A stretch of DNA of 64,000 nt, from NCBI RefSeq assembly GCF_005405285.1, contig NZ_BJDT01000007.1:32795-96794 (forward strand), given 5' to 3'. Below the pieces are notes generated by a model. The model saw nothing but the letters and a program-made list of their open reading frames with translations. It had not been told where the DNA came from and did not search any database. Numbering within the stretch: position 1 is the stretch's first letter; each line of letters starts with the position of its first letter. Origin of the DNA: Weissella sagaensis. Its GTDB lineage: Bacteria; Bacillota; Bacilli; Lactobacillales; Lactobacillaceae. The position numbers and the translations under genes were made by a program. Below, piece by piece: positions 26,253 through 35,034 of the stretch.

Positions 26253-26519
26253 ATGGAATCACGCGAATTTCACATTGTAGCCGAAACTGGTATCCACGCA
26301 CGTCCAGCAACTTTGTTGGTACAAGCAGCTTCAAAGTTCTCATCAAACGTTACCTTGTCATACCAAGGTAAGGATGTAAACTTGAAGTCAATTATGGGTG
26401 TTATGTCATTGGGTGTTGGTCAAAATGCTGACGTTAAGATTTCTGCAGAAGGTGATGACGAGGCTGATGCCTTGGCAGCTATTGCAGAAACAATGTCAAC
26501 TGAAGGTTTGACTGATTAA
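26253..26519 (+). CDS. ptsH: Phosphocarrier protein HPr
   Basis: 88-residue phosphocarrier of the sugar PTS. His 15 lies in TGIHARPA and is phosphorylated by EI; the regulatory Ser in [11 protein letters not shown] is the target of HPr kinase (hprK is at 20.0 kb). GAGGAGA lies 11 bases before the ATG. Codon use is strongly biased, as in highly expressed genes. Followed by ptsI after 38 bases. Confidence 0.97.
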   Translation: MESREFHIVAETGIHARPATLLVQAASKFSSNVTLSYQGKDVNLKSIMGVMSLGVGQNADVKISAEGDDEADALAAIAETMSTEGLTD

Positions 26520-26557
26520 TTTGTAATTAAATAAACAGATTCAAAGGGAACAGAGTA

Positions 26558-28285
26558 ATGACTAAAAAAATTACAGGAATTGCAGCATCTAATGGTGTTG
26601 CAATTGCAAAAGCATATAAGCTTGTTGACCCGGATCTGTCTTTTGAGACTCGCACAATCGACGATGCTCAAGGTGAAAAAGACCGCGTAAATGCGGCCTT
26701 TTTGGCATCTAAGGCAGATTTGGAAACAATTCGTACTAAAGCTGAAGCGTCAATGGGAGCTGATGAAGCTGAAGTATTTACTGCACATATTATGGTATTA
26801 GAGGATCCAGAACTTCTAAGTAGTATCAATGATAAAATTGATACCGACAAAACAAATGCTGAAGCAGCGCTAAAAGCTGTTACTGATATGTATATTGGTA
26901 TGTTCGAAGCTATGGCAGATGATAATCCATATATGGCAGAACGTGCTGCTGATATTCGTGATGTTACGAAGCGTGTTTTGAGTCATTTATTAGGCAAAGA
27001 TTTACCCAATCCTGCCTTGATTAATGAAGAAGTTGTAATTGTTGCGCACGATATGACGCCTTCAGACACAGCACAACTTGATCGTCGCTATGTAAAAGGC
27101 TTTATTACTGATGTTGGTGGTCGTACTGCCCACGCAGCGATTATGGCACGTACGCTAGAAATCCCTGCAATCGTCGGTTCTGATGTTGCTACAAAGGATA
27201 TTGATGAAAATGATATGGTAATTTTGGATGGCTTGGATGGGGATGCATTGATTTTACCATCTGATGCTGAAATTGCTGAATATCAACAAAAGGGTCGTGC
27301 ATATGCTGATAAGAAGGTAGAATGGGCTAAGCTAAAGAATGAAAAGTCTGTTTCTGCTGATGGTAAAGAATTTGTCATTGGTGCTAATATCGGTACTCCC
27401 AAGGATCTTGATGGTGTGATTGAAAATGGTGCTGAAGGTGTTGGCCTTTATCGTACTGAATTTTTGTACATGGATTCTTCAGAATTACCAACTGAAGAAG
27501 CTCAGTTTGAATCATATAAGAAAGTACTTGAAAGCATGGATGGTAAACCTGTAACGGTTCGTACGATGGATATTGGTGGTGACAAGCACTTACCATATTT
27601 GCCATTACCAGAAGAAGATAATCCATTTATGGGTTACCGTGCTATCCGTATTTCATTAGATCGTGATGATATTTTCCGGACGCAATTGCGTGCGCTATTA
27701 CGTGCATCAGTTTACGGTCAATTGTGGATTATGTTCCCAATGGTGGCAACATTACCAGAATTCCGTGCTGCTCGTGATATCTTTAATGAAGAAAAAGCGA
27801 AGTTAGTTGCTGAAGGTACTGAAGTTTCAGATGATATCAAGTTAGGTATCATGATTGAAATTCCAGCTGCAGCTGTTTTGGCTGATAAATTTGCTCAAGA
27901 AGTTGATTTCTTCTCAATCGGAACAAACGACTTGATTGGTTATTCAATGGCTGCAGATCGTGGTAATGACCGTGTGTCATATTTGTATCAACCATATAAT
28001 CCATCAATCTTACGTTTGGTTAAGAATGTTATTGATTCTGCTCACAAGTATGGTAAGTTTGCTGCAATGTGTGGTGAGATGGCTGGTGACCCAATTGCTT
28101 TGCCTATCCTTGTGGGTATGGGATTAGATGAATTCTCAATGTCAGCTACATCAATTTTGCAAGCGCGTTCATTGATGAAGAAGTTGGATACGCAAGAAAT
28201 GGCGCAGCTAGCTGAGCAAGCCGTTGATTCTGAAACCAATGATGAAGTTATTGCTTTAGTACAAGCTAATGTTTCAGTAGACTAG
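26558..28285 (+). CDS. ptsI: PTS enzyme I (phosphoenolpyruvate-protein phosphotransferase)
   Basis: Transfers phosphate from PEP to HPr. 575 residues, normal length. The active His lies in [12 protein letters not shown] (about residue 190) and the PEP-binding signature [21 protein letters not shown] is intact, as is the catalytic Cys segment [17 protein letters not shown] precedes the ATG by about 9 bases. Operon with ptsH under the cre-controlled promoter. No sugar-specific EII is found in the window. Confidence 0.97.
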   Translation: MTKKITGIAASNGVAIAKAYKLVDPDLSFETRTIDDAQGEKDRVNAAFLASKADLETIRTKAEASMGADEAEVFTAHIMVLEDPELLSSINDKIDTDKTNAEAALKAVTDMYIGMFEAMADDNPYMAERAADIRDVTKRVLSHLLGKDLPNPALINEEVVIVAHDMTPSDTAQLDRRYVKGFITDVGGRTAHAAIMARTLEIPAIVGSDVATKDIDENDMVILDGLDGDALILPSDAEIAEYQQKGRAYADKKVEWAKLKNEKSVSADGKEFVIGANIGTPKDLDGVIENGAEGVGLYRTEFLYMDSSELPTEEAQFESYKKVLESMDGKPVTVRTMDIGGDKHLPYLPLPEEDNPFMGYRAIRISLDRDDIFRTQLRALLRASVYGQLWIMFPMVATLPEFRAARDIFNEEKAKLVAEGTEVSDDIKLGIMIEIPAAAVLADKFAQEVDFFSIGTNDLIGYSMAADRGNDRVSYLYQPYNPSILRLVKNVIDSAHKYGKFAAMCGEMAGDPIALPILVGMGLDEFSMSATSILQARSLMKKLDTQEMAQLAEQAVDSETNDEVIALVQANVSVD

Positions 28286-28304
28286 ATAAGTTAATAAAAT
28301 ATTT

Positions 28305-28344
28305 AATGGAGATAATCTGAAATAACAGGTTACCTCCATTTTTA
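28305..28344 (+). terminator. Terminator after ptsI
   Basis: AATGGAGATAATCTG pairs with CAGGTTACCTCCATT (one mismatch, one G-T), followed by TTT. Confidence 0.75.
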
Positions 28345-28376
28345 ATTAGCCATAATTTTAAAGCTTGATATGATTC

Positions 28377-28390
28377 TGTTATCGGTAACA
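28377..28390. promoter_or_regulatory. MalR/LacI-type operator upstream of the glucosidase gene
   Basis: TGTTATCGGTAACA, near-perfect palindrome with a central CG as bound by LacI-family repressors. It differs by one base from the operator before mdxE (30340-30355). No repressor gene of this type is in the window. Confidence 0.65.
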
Positions 28391-28494
28391 TAGGATAACC
28401 TGATATGCTTATTTGTATATTAGAAAAATAATAAAAGATATTTCTAATGAATTTATATATATAATATTGTTATAAATAATTTAAAATAAATCAA

Positions 28495-28508
28495 TGAAAG
28501 CGATTACT
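28495..28508 (+). promoter_or_regulatory. cre box upstream of the glucosidase gene
   Basis: TGAAAGCGATTACT matches 13 of 14 cre positions, 81 bases before the start codon. The rest of 28345-28589 is AT-rich with no gene. Confidence 0.65.
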
Positions 28509-28589
28509 TAAATCAATGATTGTATTGTTGAATATTTAATGAGTCTCCTATAAGCTAAAGTCATTAATAAATAACTGGGGGATTTATCA

Positions 28590-30269
28590 ATGAATACAAA
28601 ATGGTGGCAAAATGAGGTTGTCTATCAAGTTTATCCGCGCTCTTTTCAGGATACTAATCATGATGGTATTGGTGATATTCAAGGGATGATTAATCGTTTG
28701 GATTATATTAAAGATTTAGGTGTAACAATGATTTGGGTATCACCAATTTATAAATCACCAATGGTAGATATGGGATATGATATTTCTGATTATCAGGATA
28801 TTGATCCACAATTTGGTACCTTGGATGATTTTAAGCGGTTTTTATCCGAAGCCGAAAAAAGAGGTATTAAGGTCATTATGGATTTAGTGATAAACCATAC
28901 CTCTGATCAGCATCAATGGTTTATTGACGCGTTGGAACATCCTGATAGTGAGTATCGGGATTACTATATTTTTAAGCAAAGTGACGACGGTAAAGCGCCA
29001 AATAATTGGCGAAGTATTTTTGGTGGTTCTACTTGGGAGCCTGTACCAGGGGAACAAGGAAACTATTACTTTCACACATTTGCACCACAGCAACCCGATT
29101 TAAACTGGGAAAACCCAAAACTAAGACAAGAAATTTATCAAATGATTAATTGGTGGCTAGAAATGGGGGTTGCTGGCTTCCGTGTTGATGCGATTACGCA
29201 TTTGAAGAAAGATTTGGATTGGGCCAGTTTACCTGCTGATGGCATTGATGACCTAGTTGCAGTTGTTAAAAAGGGACAAAATCGTCCAGGCATTGATTTG
29301 TTTTTGAATGAATTAAAAGCAGCAACTTTTGATAAGTATGATGCCTTAACAGTTGGTGAAGCATATGGTGTTCCTGACAGTGATCTAGAAAAATATGTTG
29401 GACCTGAAGGCTATTTTTCAGCTATTTTTGATTTTTCATATATGAATATTGATGTGCAAAACACCGATGAATGGTATCGAGGTCGCAGTACTTGGCAAAT
29501 TAAAGATTTACGCCAAGCAATGTTTAATGCCCAGCGAACGGCTATTGATATTAAAGGGACCTTGGCTAATGTCTTGGAGAATCATGATCAACCAAGAGTG
29601 CTTTCAAAATTAGTACCAAATAAGGCATATCAAACTGCACAGACAGCCAAGGCATTAGCGACGATGTATTATTTCTTACCAGGATTGCCTTTTATTTATC
29701 AAGGACAAGAACTAGGAATGAAAAATTTTGAACGTCAAGACATTGCAGAATTTAATGATGTATCATCAATTAATAATTATCATGAAGCATTAGAAACTGG
29801 CTACTCAAAGGAAGCGGCATTAGCTTCAATTAATGCAAAATCAAGAGATAATGCACGAACACCGATGCAATGGGACGATTCTGAGTTTGGTGGTTTTTCA
29901 GACGTAACGCCTTGGTTAAAGATGGGCAACGATCGTCAAGGTATTAATGTTTCTGATGAACAGGCAGATACTTCATCAGTATTACATTATTATCAAAAAT
30001 TAGGACAAATTCGACATGATGAAAATTGGGAAAAACTTGCAGTATCGGGTGTATTTACACCATTAACTTCACTGCCTGATACAGTAATTGGATATCAACG
30101 GACATTAGGTCAACAAGTTTTGACGATATTGGTAAACTTGTCACCAAATAATGTAAGATTTGGGTTGGTGCAAATAGGTGAACAACTTGTAACAGTGGGT
30201 GATACTGCGATAAACCAACATCGTGTGACGATGTCAGGATATAGTGCAATAGTGCTTGGGGTCAAATAA
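28590..30269 (+). CDS. GH13 alpha-glucosidase (oligo-1,6-glucosidase subgroup)
   Basis: Intracellular exo-acting alpha-glucosidase of 559 residues, GH13 subfamily 31 type. Catalytic regions: DLVINHTSDQH (region I), GFRVDAI with the nucleophile Asp (region II), GEAYG with the acid Glu (region III) and ENHDQPR (region IV); QWDDSEFGGFS late in the barrel is typical. The residue after the nucleophile is Ala, not the Val of true isomaltases/oligo-1,6-glucosidases, which suggests a preference for alpha-1,4 links (inference from family data). The location ahead of a maltodextrin importer fits that. The start follows a GGGGG-rich site. Confidence 0.92.
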   Translation: MNTKWWQNEVVYQVYPRSFQDTNHDGIGDIQGMINRLDYIKDLGVTMIWVSPIYKSPMVDMGYDISDYQDIDPQFGTLDDFKRFLSEAEKRGIKVIMDLVINHTSDQHQWFIDALEHPDSEYRDYYIFKQSDDGKAPNNWRSIFGGSTWEPVPGEQGNYYFHTFAPQQPDLNWENPKLRQEIYQMINWWLEMGVAGFRVDAITHLKKDLDWASLPADGIDDLVAVVKKGQNRPGIDLFLNELKAATFDKYDALTVGEAYGVPDSDLEKYVGPEGYFSAIFDFSYMNIDVQNTDEWYRGRSTWQIKDLRQAMFNAQRTAIDIKGTLANVLENHDQPRVLSKLVPNKAYQTAQTAKALATMYYFLPGLPFIYQGQELGMKNFERQDIAEFNDVSSINNYHEALETGYSKEAALASINAKSRDNARTPMQWDDSEFGGFSDVTPWLKMGNDRQGINVSDEQADTSSVLHYYQKLGQIRHDENWEKLAVSGVFTPLTSLPDTVIGYQRTLGQQVLTILVNLSPNNVRFGLVQIGEQLVTVGDTAINQHRVTMSGYSAIVLGVK

Positions 30270-30339
30270 ATATTGTGAATATATAAGCAAGGAACGTACT
30301 TAAAATGATTAATTTTGTACGTTCTTTTTATGTGAATTT

Positions 30340-30355
30340 ATGTTACCGGTAACAT
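30340..30355. promoter_or_regulatory. MalR/LacI-type operator upstream of mdxE
   Basis: ATGTTACCGGTAACAT, a perfect 16-base palindrome located 23 bases upstream of the -10 box, overlapping the expected -35 region. Same motif as at 28377-28390. Confidence 0.75.
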
Positions 30356-30374
30356 CGTGCTTTTTTTAATAAGT

Positions 30375-30403
30375 TGCTATAATTATTAATGAAAACGCTT
30401 ACA
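30375..30403 (+). promoter_or_regulatory. mdxE promoter with perfect cre box
   Basis: Extended -10 TGCTATAAT (30375-30383), then cre box TGAAAACGCTTACA (30390-30403) matching all 14 consensus positions and covering the predicted start site. This position is typical of CcpA repression. Confidence 0.85.
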
Positions 30404-30436
30404 TTATTTTGGGATATTTTGAAAAGAGGATAAAAA

Positions 30437-31645
30437 ATGGGTAAGGCAAATAAAATTGTTATGATGACAGCACTGGCTGCTACAGTTACTTCAGCAGGTA
30501 TATTCGTATCAAATAATTCGGCTTCTGCTGATGATAAAGCAGTTAAATTATGGGTTGATAATAAAGCATATAAACCAATCGTTAAGCAATTTACAAAAGA
30601 CACTGGTATCAAAGTGGACTTTAAAATTGGGCAGTCAGCAGATGCTCAAGCTGATTTAAAAAAGGATCCGTCAGCAGCAGCAGATGTCTTTATGTTTCCA
30701 CATGATCAATTAGGGCAAATGGTGCAGGCGGGCTTGATTTATCAAAACACGAAGTATGAAAAGAGCATTAAAAAGGATCAGACTGATTCAGCTGTCCAAG
30801 GGGCTTCATATAAGGGCAAGATGTATGGGTACCCTTATGGTGTTGAGACGCAAGTTTTATATTATAACAAGGAAAAGCTTTCAGCAGATGATATTAAATC
30901 ATGGGCCTCACTTACTGAGAAAGGTAAGCTAACAACAAACTTTGCTGGTGACGGTGCTAATTATAAATATGTACCATTATTTATGAGTAATGGTGATTAC
31001 TTGTATGGTGAAAATGGTGAAAAAGTAAAAGGCACTAACTTTAACAATGATAAAGGCATGCAAGTTTTAAAGTGGATTGCCCAGCAAAAGGATAATAATG
31101 GTGTTATTCAAAGTACGGATGCAGCTTCTTTAAACAAAATGTCAAATGGTAAGGCCGATGCCTATCTTTCTGGACCATGGGATAAGGTGACTTTGAAAAA
31201 GGAAATGGGAGATAAATTAGGGGTTGCCAAGTATCCAACAGTTAATTTTGGTGATGGTGACAAGCAGATGAAAACTTTCCTGGGTGTTAAATTATTTGGT
31301 GTTAATGCACAAACAGATAAAGCATTAAATGCAATGAAATTAGCTAACTACTTATCATCAAATAAAGTCCAAAAGCAAGTGTTCGATAAATTAGGTTACG
31401 TACCATCAAGTAAATCAGTACAAGCTAGTGGCGATGTTCAAAAAGATGATGTGGCTGCTGCTGTGACGGAAATGGCTAAGCCTGAAAATTCAGTTATTAT
31501 GCCTAAATTACCACAAATGGTGACCTTCTGGGGACCGTCAGATGCATTGATTAATGATGCTTATAAAGGCAAGCTTACCTCAGATACAGAGATGCAATCT
31601 AAGTTAGATAAATTGGTTAAGCAATCAACAAAGTCTGAAAAATAA
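30437..31645 (+). CDS. mdxE: Maltodextrin-binding protein, no lipobox
   Basis: Substrate-binding subunit of a maltose/maltodextrin ABC importer. 402 residues: a signal region with a hydrophobic core (about 6-24) ending SASA-DDK, a possible signal peptidase I site, then the MalE fold (KLWVDNKAYKPIVKQFTKDTG, YKGKMYGYPYGVETQVLYYNKEKL, and ADAYLSGPWD). The whole protein has no Cys, so it cannot be a lipoprotein, unlike most Gram-positive MalE/MdxE. It either stays anchored by an uncleaved helix or is released. A hairpin terminator separates it from mdxF. Confidence 0.92.
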   Translation: MGKANKIVMMTALAATVTSAGIFVSNNSASADDKAVKLWVDNKAYKPIVKQFTKDTGIKVDFKIGQSADAQADLKKDPSAAADVFMFPHDQLGQMVQAGLIYQNTKYEKSIKKDQTDSAVQGASYKGKMYGYPYGVETQVLYYNKEKLSADDIKSWASLTEKGKLTTNFAGDGANYKYVPLFMSNGDYLYGENGEKVKGTNFNNDKGMQVLKWIAQQKDNNGVIQSTDAASLNKMSNGKADAYLSGPWDKVTLKKEMGDKLGVAKYPTVNFGDGDKQMKTFLGVKLFGVNAQTDKALNAMKLANYLSSNKVQKQVFDKLGYVPSSKSVQASGDVQKDDVAAAVTEMAKPENSVIMPKLPQMVTFWGPSDALINDAYKGKLTSDTEMQSKLDKLVKQSTKSEK

Positions 31646-31662
31646 GTTACATAGTAATAACT

Positions 31663-31691
31663 AAGATATGCCTAGTAAGGCATATCTTTTT
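31663..31691 (+). terminator. Intra-operon hairpin terminator between mdxE and mdxF
   Basis: AAGATATGCC / GGCATATCTT stem with a TAGTAA loop and T tract. Likely partly read through, giving more binding protein than permease (inference, common in such operons). Confidence 0.85.
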
Positions 31692-31716
31692 ATCATCACT
31701 ATATGGAGGATATCGC

Positions 31717-33054
31717 ATGCAAACGCAGAAACTATCAGTGCGTGAAGCCTTAAAAGTAGGCGATTGGCGAATGAAATTATCGGCTATCATTATGGGGACA
31801 TCGCAACTTTTACATGGACAGATACTAAAAGGATTATGGTTTTTAGCAGTTGAAATTTCTTTTTTTACTTGGTTCTTTGCTAGAGGAATTAAGAGTTTAC
31901 AATCTCTAATAACTCTTGGAACACATAAGCAAGGATTTGTATTTGATAAAAAGTTAGGGATAAATGTGTTACATCAAGGTGATAATTCGATGTTGTTGCT
32001 CTTGTTTGGGGTTGCAACTATTCTCGTTGTTGTTATCTTTTTTTATCAATATTGGGTAAATTTAAAATCAGCTAGAAAATTGCAGGAATTAGATTTATAT
32101 CATAAAAGCATTCCAACTTTAAAAGAAGATTTATCAGCATTATTAGATAGCAAGTTACATATCTTGCTAATGTCGGTACCGGTTGCTGGTGTCGTTGCTT
32201 TTACGATATTACCATTAATTTATATGATTTCTATTGCCTTTACGAATTACGATCATAATCATTTACCACCTAAAAATTTATTTAGTTGGGTTGGCTTTGA
32301 AAATTTGGGTAATGTGCTCGGTGGAGATGTTGCTAGTACATTTTTCCCATTACTAGGTTGGACCATTGTTTGGGCCATTATGGCAACAGTAACATCTTTC
32401 TTGTTTGGTGTATTATTAGCCATGTTAATCAATGCTAAAGGCATTAAGGGTAAAAAGGTTTATCGTACGTTATTTATCTTAACAATGGCAGTACCGCAAT
32501 TTATTACATTATTAATTATGAATAATTTATTAAATGATTCCGGTATGGTTAATACAATGCTGATGAATTGGCATGTGATTAGTCATCCTTTGCCATTCTT
32601 AACTGACGGCACTTGGGCAAAGGTCACCGTAATTATTGTTAATATGTGGATTGGTATTCCAGCCACAATGTTGGTAACAACAGGTATTTTACAAAATTTG
32701 AATCAAGATCAAATTGAGGCTGCTGAAATTGATGGGGCTAACAAATTTCAAATTTTCCGTGATTTAACTTTTCCCCAAATTCTATTTGTTATGGCACCAA
32801 GTTTAATTCAACAATTCATTGGTAACATCAATAATTTCAATGTTATTTTCTTGTTAACCGGTGGTGGTCCGATGAATTCTGATTACTATAATGCAGGAGA
32901 CACCGATTTATTGGTGACTTGGTTGTACAAATTGACAATCGATGCTGCAGATTACAACCTAGCTTCAGTTATCGGAATTTTGATTTTCACATTGTCAGCA
33001 GTATTCTCTTTATTTGCTTACAAACGTGTTAATAAGATGAATAATCTGGGATAG
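31717..33054 (+). CDS. mdxF: Maltodextrin ABC transporter permease MdxF/MalF
   Basis: Permease of 445 residues. N-terminal extension (about 1-120) with two hydrophobic segments, a cytoplasmic linker, then a six-helix core with the EAA loop IEAAEIDGANKFQIFRDLTFP near residues 330-350. The extended MalF-type N-terminus and the GGGPMNSDYYNAGDTDLL stretch are typical. TGGAGGA precedes the ATG. Pairs with MdxG and is powered by the ATPase encoded two genes down. Confidence 0.93.
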   Translation: MQTQKLSVREALKVGDWRMKLSAIIMGTSQLLHGQILKGLWFLAVEISFFTWFFARGIKSLQSLITLGTHKQGFVFDKKLGINVLHQGDNSMLLLLFGVATILVVVIFFYQYWVNLKSARKLQELDLYHKSIPTLKEDLSALLDSKLHILLMSVPVAGVVAFTILPLIYMISIAFTNYDHNHLPPKNLFSWVGFENLGNVLGGDVASTFFPLLGWTIVWAIMATVTSFLFGVLLAMLINAKGIKGKKVYRTLFILTMAVPQFITLLIMNNLLNDSGMVNTMLMNWHVISHPLPFLTDGTWAKVTVIIVNMWIGIPATMLVTTGILQNLNQDQIEAAEIDGANKFQIFRDLTFPQILFVMAPSLIQQFIGNINNFNVIFLLTGGGPMNSDYYNAGDTDLLVTWLYKLTIDAADYNLASVIGILIFTLSAVFSLFAYKRVNKMNNLG

Positions 33055-33063
33055 GAGTAAGTT

Positions 33064-33903
33064 ATGAAAAATAAAAATAAACGGACACGTATGATTGTTT
33101 ATACAATATTAACGTTATTGGCAGTAGTATGGGTATTACCTATCATTTGGATTGTATTAACGAGTTTTAGATCTGAAGGTGGCATGTTTGTTGATTATTT
33201 TATACCACATCATTTCACACTAGATAATTATAAAATGTTGTTTACTAATTCAACATATCCTTTTGGTCGTTGGTTCATGAATACATTAATTGTCGCAGTT
33301 GTTAGTGCAACATTATCAACATTTATAACGGTTGTGATGGCATATTCGTTATCAAGATTAAAATTCCGTTGGCGTGGCCGTTTCTTACAAGGTGCGTTGG
33401 TATTGAACATGTTTCCTGGCTTTATGAGTATGATTGCTATTTATTACATTTTGAAGGCAATTGGATTGACACAATCACTAGTTGCACTAATTTTGGTTTA
33501 TGTAGCAGGAGCAGCGTTAGGATTTTATGTACAAAAAGGTTTTTTTGATACAATCCCAATTTCTTTAGATGAGTCAGCAATGTTAGATGGCGCAACGAAG
33601 TGGGATATTTTTAGAACAATTACGTTACCTTTGTCAAAGCCGATAATTGTGTATACAACATTAATGGCCTTTACAGGACCATGGATGGACTTCATTTTTG
33701 CACGAGTAATTATGGGCGATAATATTCAAAATTATACGGTAGCAATTGGTTTGTATACTATGATGACCCGTGAATCTGCAAATTCGTTGTTTATGGCGTT
33801 CGCTGCTGGATCTGTATTAATTGCGGTACCGATTATAATTCTATTCATCGCTTTGCAAAGATTCTTCGTTGAAGGTATGACCTCAGGTGCAGTAAAGGGT
33901 TAA
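33064..33903 (+). CDS. mdxG: Maltodextrin ABC transporter permease MdxG/MalG
   Basis: Second permease, 279 residues with six helices. EAA loop: LDESAMLDGATKWDIFRTITLPLSKP (residues about 177-202). The C-terminus LQRFFVEGMTSGAVKG is a typical MalG end. Starts 9 bases after mdxF behind GGAGTAA. Confidence 0.94.
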   Translation: MKNKNKRTRMIVYTILTLLAVVWVLPIIWIVLTSFRSEGGMFVDYFIPHHFTLDNYKMLFTNSTYPFGRWFMNTLIVAVVSATLSTFITVVMAYSLSRLKFRWRGRFLQGALVLNMFPGFMSMIAIYYILKAIGLTQSLVALILVYVAGAALGFYVQKGFFDTIPISLDESAMLDGATKWDIFRTITLPLSKPIIVYTTLMAFTGPWMDFIFARVIMGDNIQNYTVAIGLYTMMTRESANSLFMAFAAGSVLIAVPIIILFIALQRFFVEGMTSGAVKG

Positions 33904-33915
33904 GAGGAAAATAAA

Positions 33916-35019
33916 ATGGCAGAAATAAAATTAGAACATATTAAAAAACAATATCAGAATGCCAGTGAACCATCAGTCGCTGATTATAACTTAGATATTC
34001 ATGATAAAGAATTTATTGTTTTTGTTGGACCATCTGGATCAGGTAAGTCAACAGTATTGCGCATGATTGCTGGTTTAGAAGAAATAACGGATGGCACATT
34101 TACTATTGATGGTGAAGTAATGAACGAAGTGGCACCAAAGGATCGGGAAATTGCGATGGTTTTTCAAAATTATGCACTTTACCCACATATGACAGTCTTT
34201 GATAATATTGGCTACAGTTTAAAATTAAAGAAGACGCCTAAAACAGAAATTGAAGAACGGGTTCATCAAGCTGCCAAAATTTTAGGAATTGAACCATATT
34301 TGGAGCGTAAACCAGCCGACTTGTCGGGTGGTCAACGGCAACGTGTTGCTATGGGGCGAGCAATTGTGCGAGATGCAAAAATATTATTAATGGATGAGCC
34401 ACTCTCAAACTTGGATGCAAAGTTACGTGTACAAATGCGTGCAGAAATTACTAAAATTCATAAGCGAATGGGTGCAACAACAATTTATGTGACGCATGAT
34501 CAAACTGAGGCAATGACTTTAGCTGATCGTATTGTCATTATTGATCATGGGGATATTCAACAAATTGGGACACCAAATGAACTATATAATGAGCCGACTA
34601 ATACTTTTGTGGCAGGCTTTATTGGTTCACCAGCAATGAATTTATTGGAAGTTGAATATTATGATGGTATGTTAGTGAGCGATGAAGGATTTTCTGTAAC
34701 CTTACCGCAAGGTATTTCTAAACAATTAACTGATAAAGGATATGAAGACAAAAAAATTGTATTTGGTATTAGGCCAGAAGATTTACACCTTGATCCGATT
34801 GCAATGGAGACATATGTTGGTGGCAAATTTACAACTCAGGTAGAAATTTCGGAGTTGCTAGGTGCTGATGTTATGTTATATACAAAAATTGGTAATTCAG
34901 AAATTGTCGTTCGTGGTAAAGGTAGTGATTATGTTGCACCAGGTACAGCAATCCAAGTTGCAGCTAATCTATCAAAAGCACACTATTTTGATGCTGTCAC
35001 AACAAACCGCATTATTTAA
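33916..35019 (+). CDS. msmX: Carbohydrate ABC transporter ATP-binding protein (MsmX/MalK type)
   Basis: ATPase for maltodextrin uptake, possibly shared with other sugar importers as MsmX is in Bacillus. 367 residues: Walker [12 protein letters not shown] loop VFQNYALYPHM, signature LSGGQRQR, Walker B LLMDEPLSNLD, switch His VTHDQTEA, then an OB-fold regulatory domain (about 235-360) with the GIRPEDLHLD motif. Placed inside the operon next to its permeases, which suggests a dedicated partner here. Confidence 0.94.
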   Translation: MAEIKLEHIKKQYQNASEPSVADYNLDIHDKEFIVFVGPSGSGKSTVLRMIAGLEEITDGTFTIDGEVMNEVAPKDREIAMVFQNYALYPHMTVFDNIGYSLKLKKTPKTEIEERVHQAAKILGIEPYLERKPADLSGGQRQRVAMGRAIVRDAKILLMDEPLSNLDAKLRVQMRAEITKIHKRMGATTIYVTHDQTEAMTLADRIVIIDHGDIQQIGTPNELYNEPTNTFVAGFIGSPAMNLLEVEYYDGMLVSDEGFSVTLPQGISKQLTDKGYEDKKIVFGIRPEDLHLDPIAMETYVGGKFTTQVEISELLGADVMLYTKIGNSEIVVRGKGSDYVAPGTAIQVAANLSKAHYFDAVTTNRII

Positions 35020-35034
35020 TAAAGGAGAGTGCTT

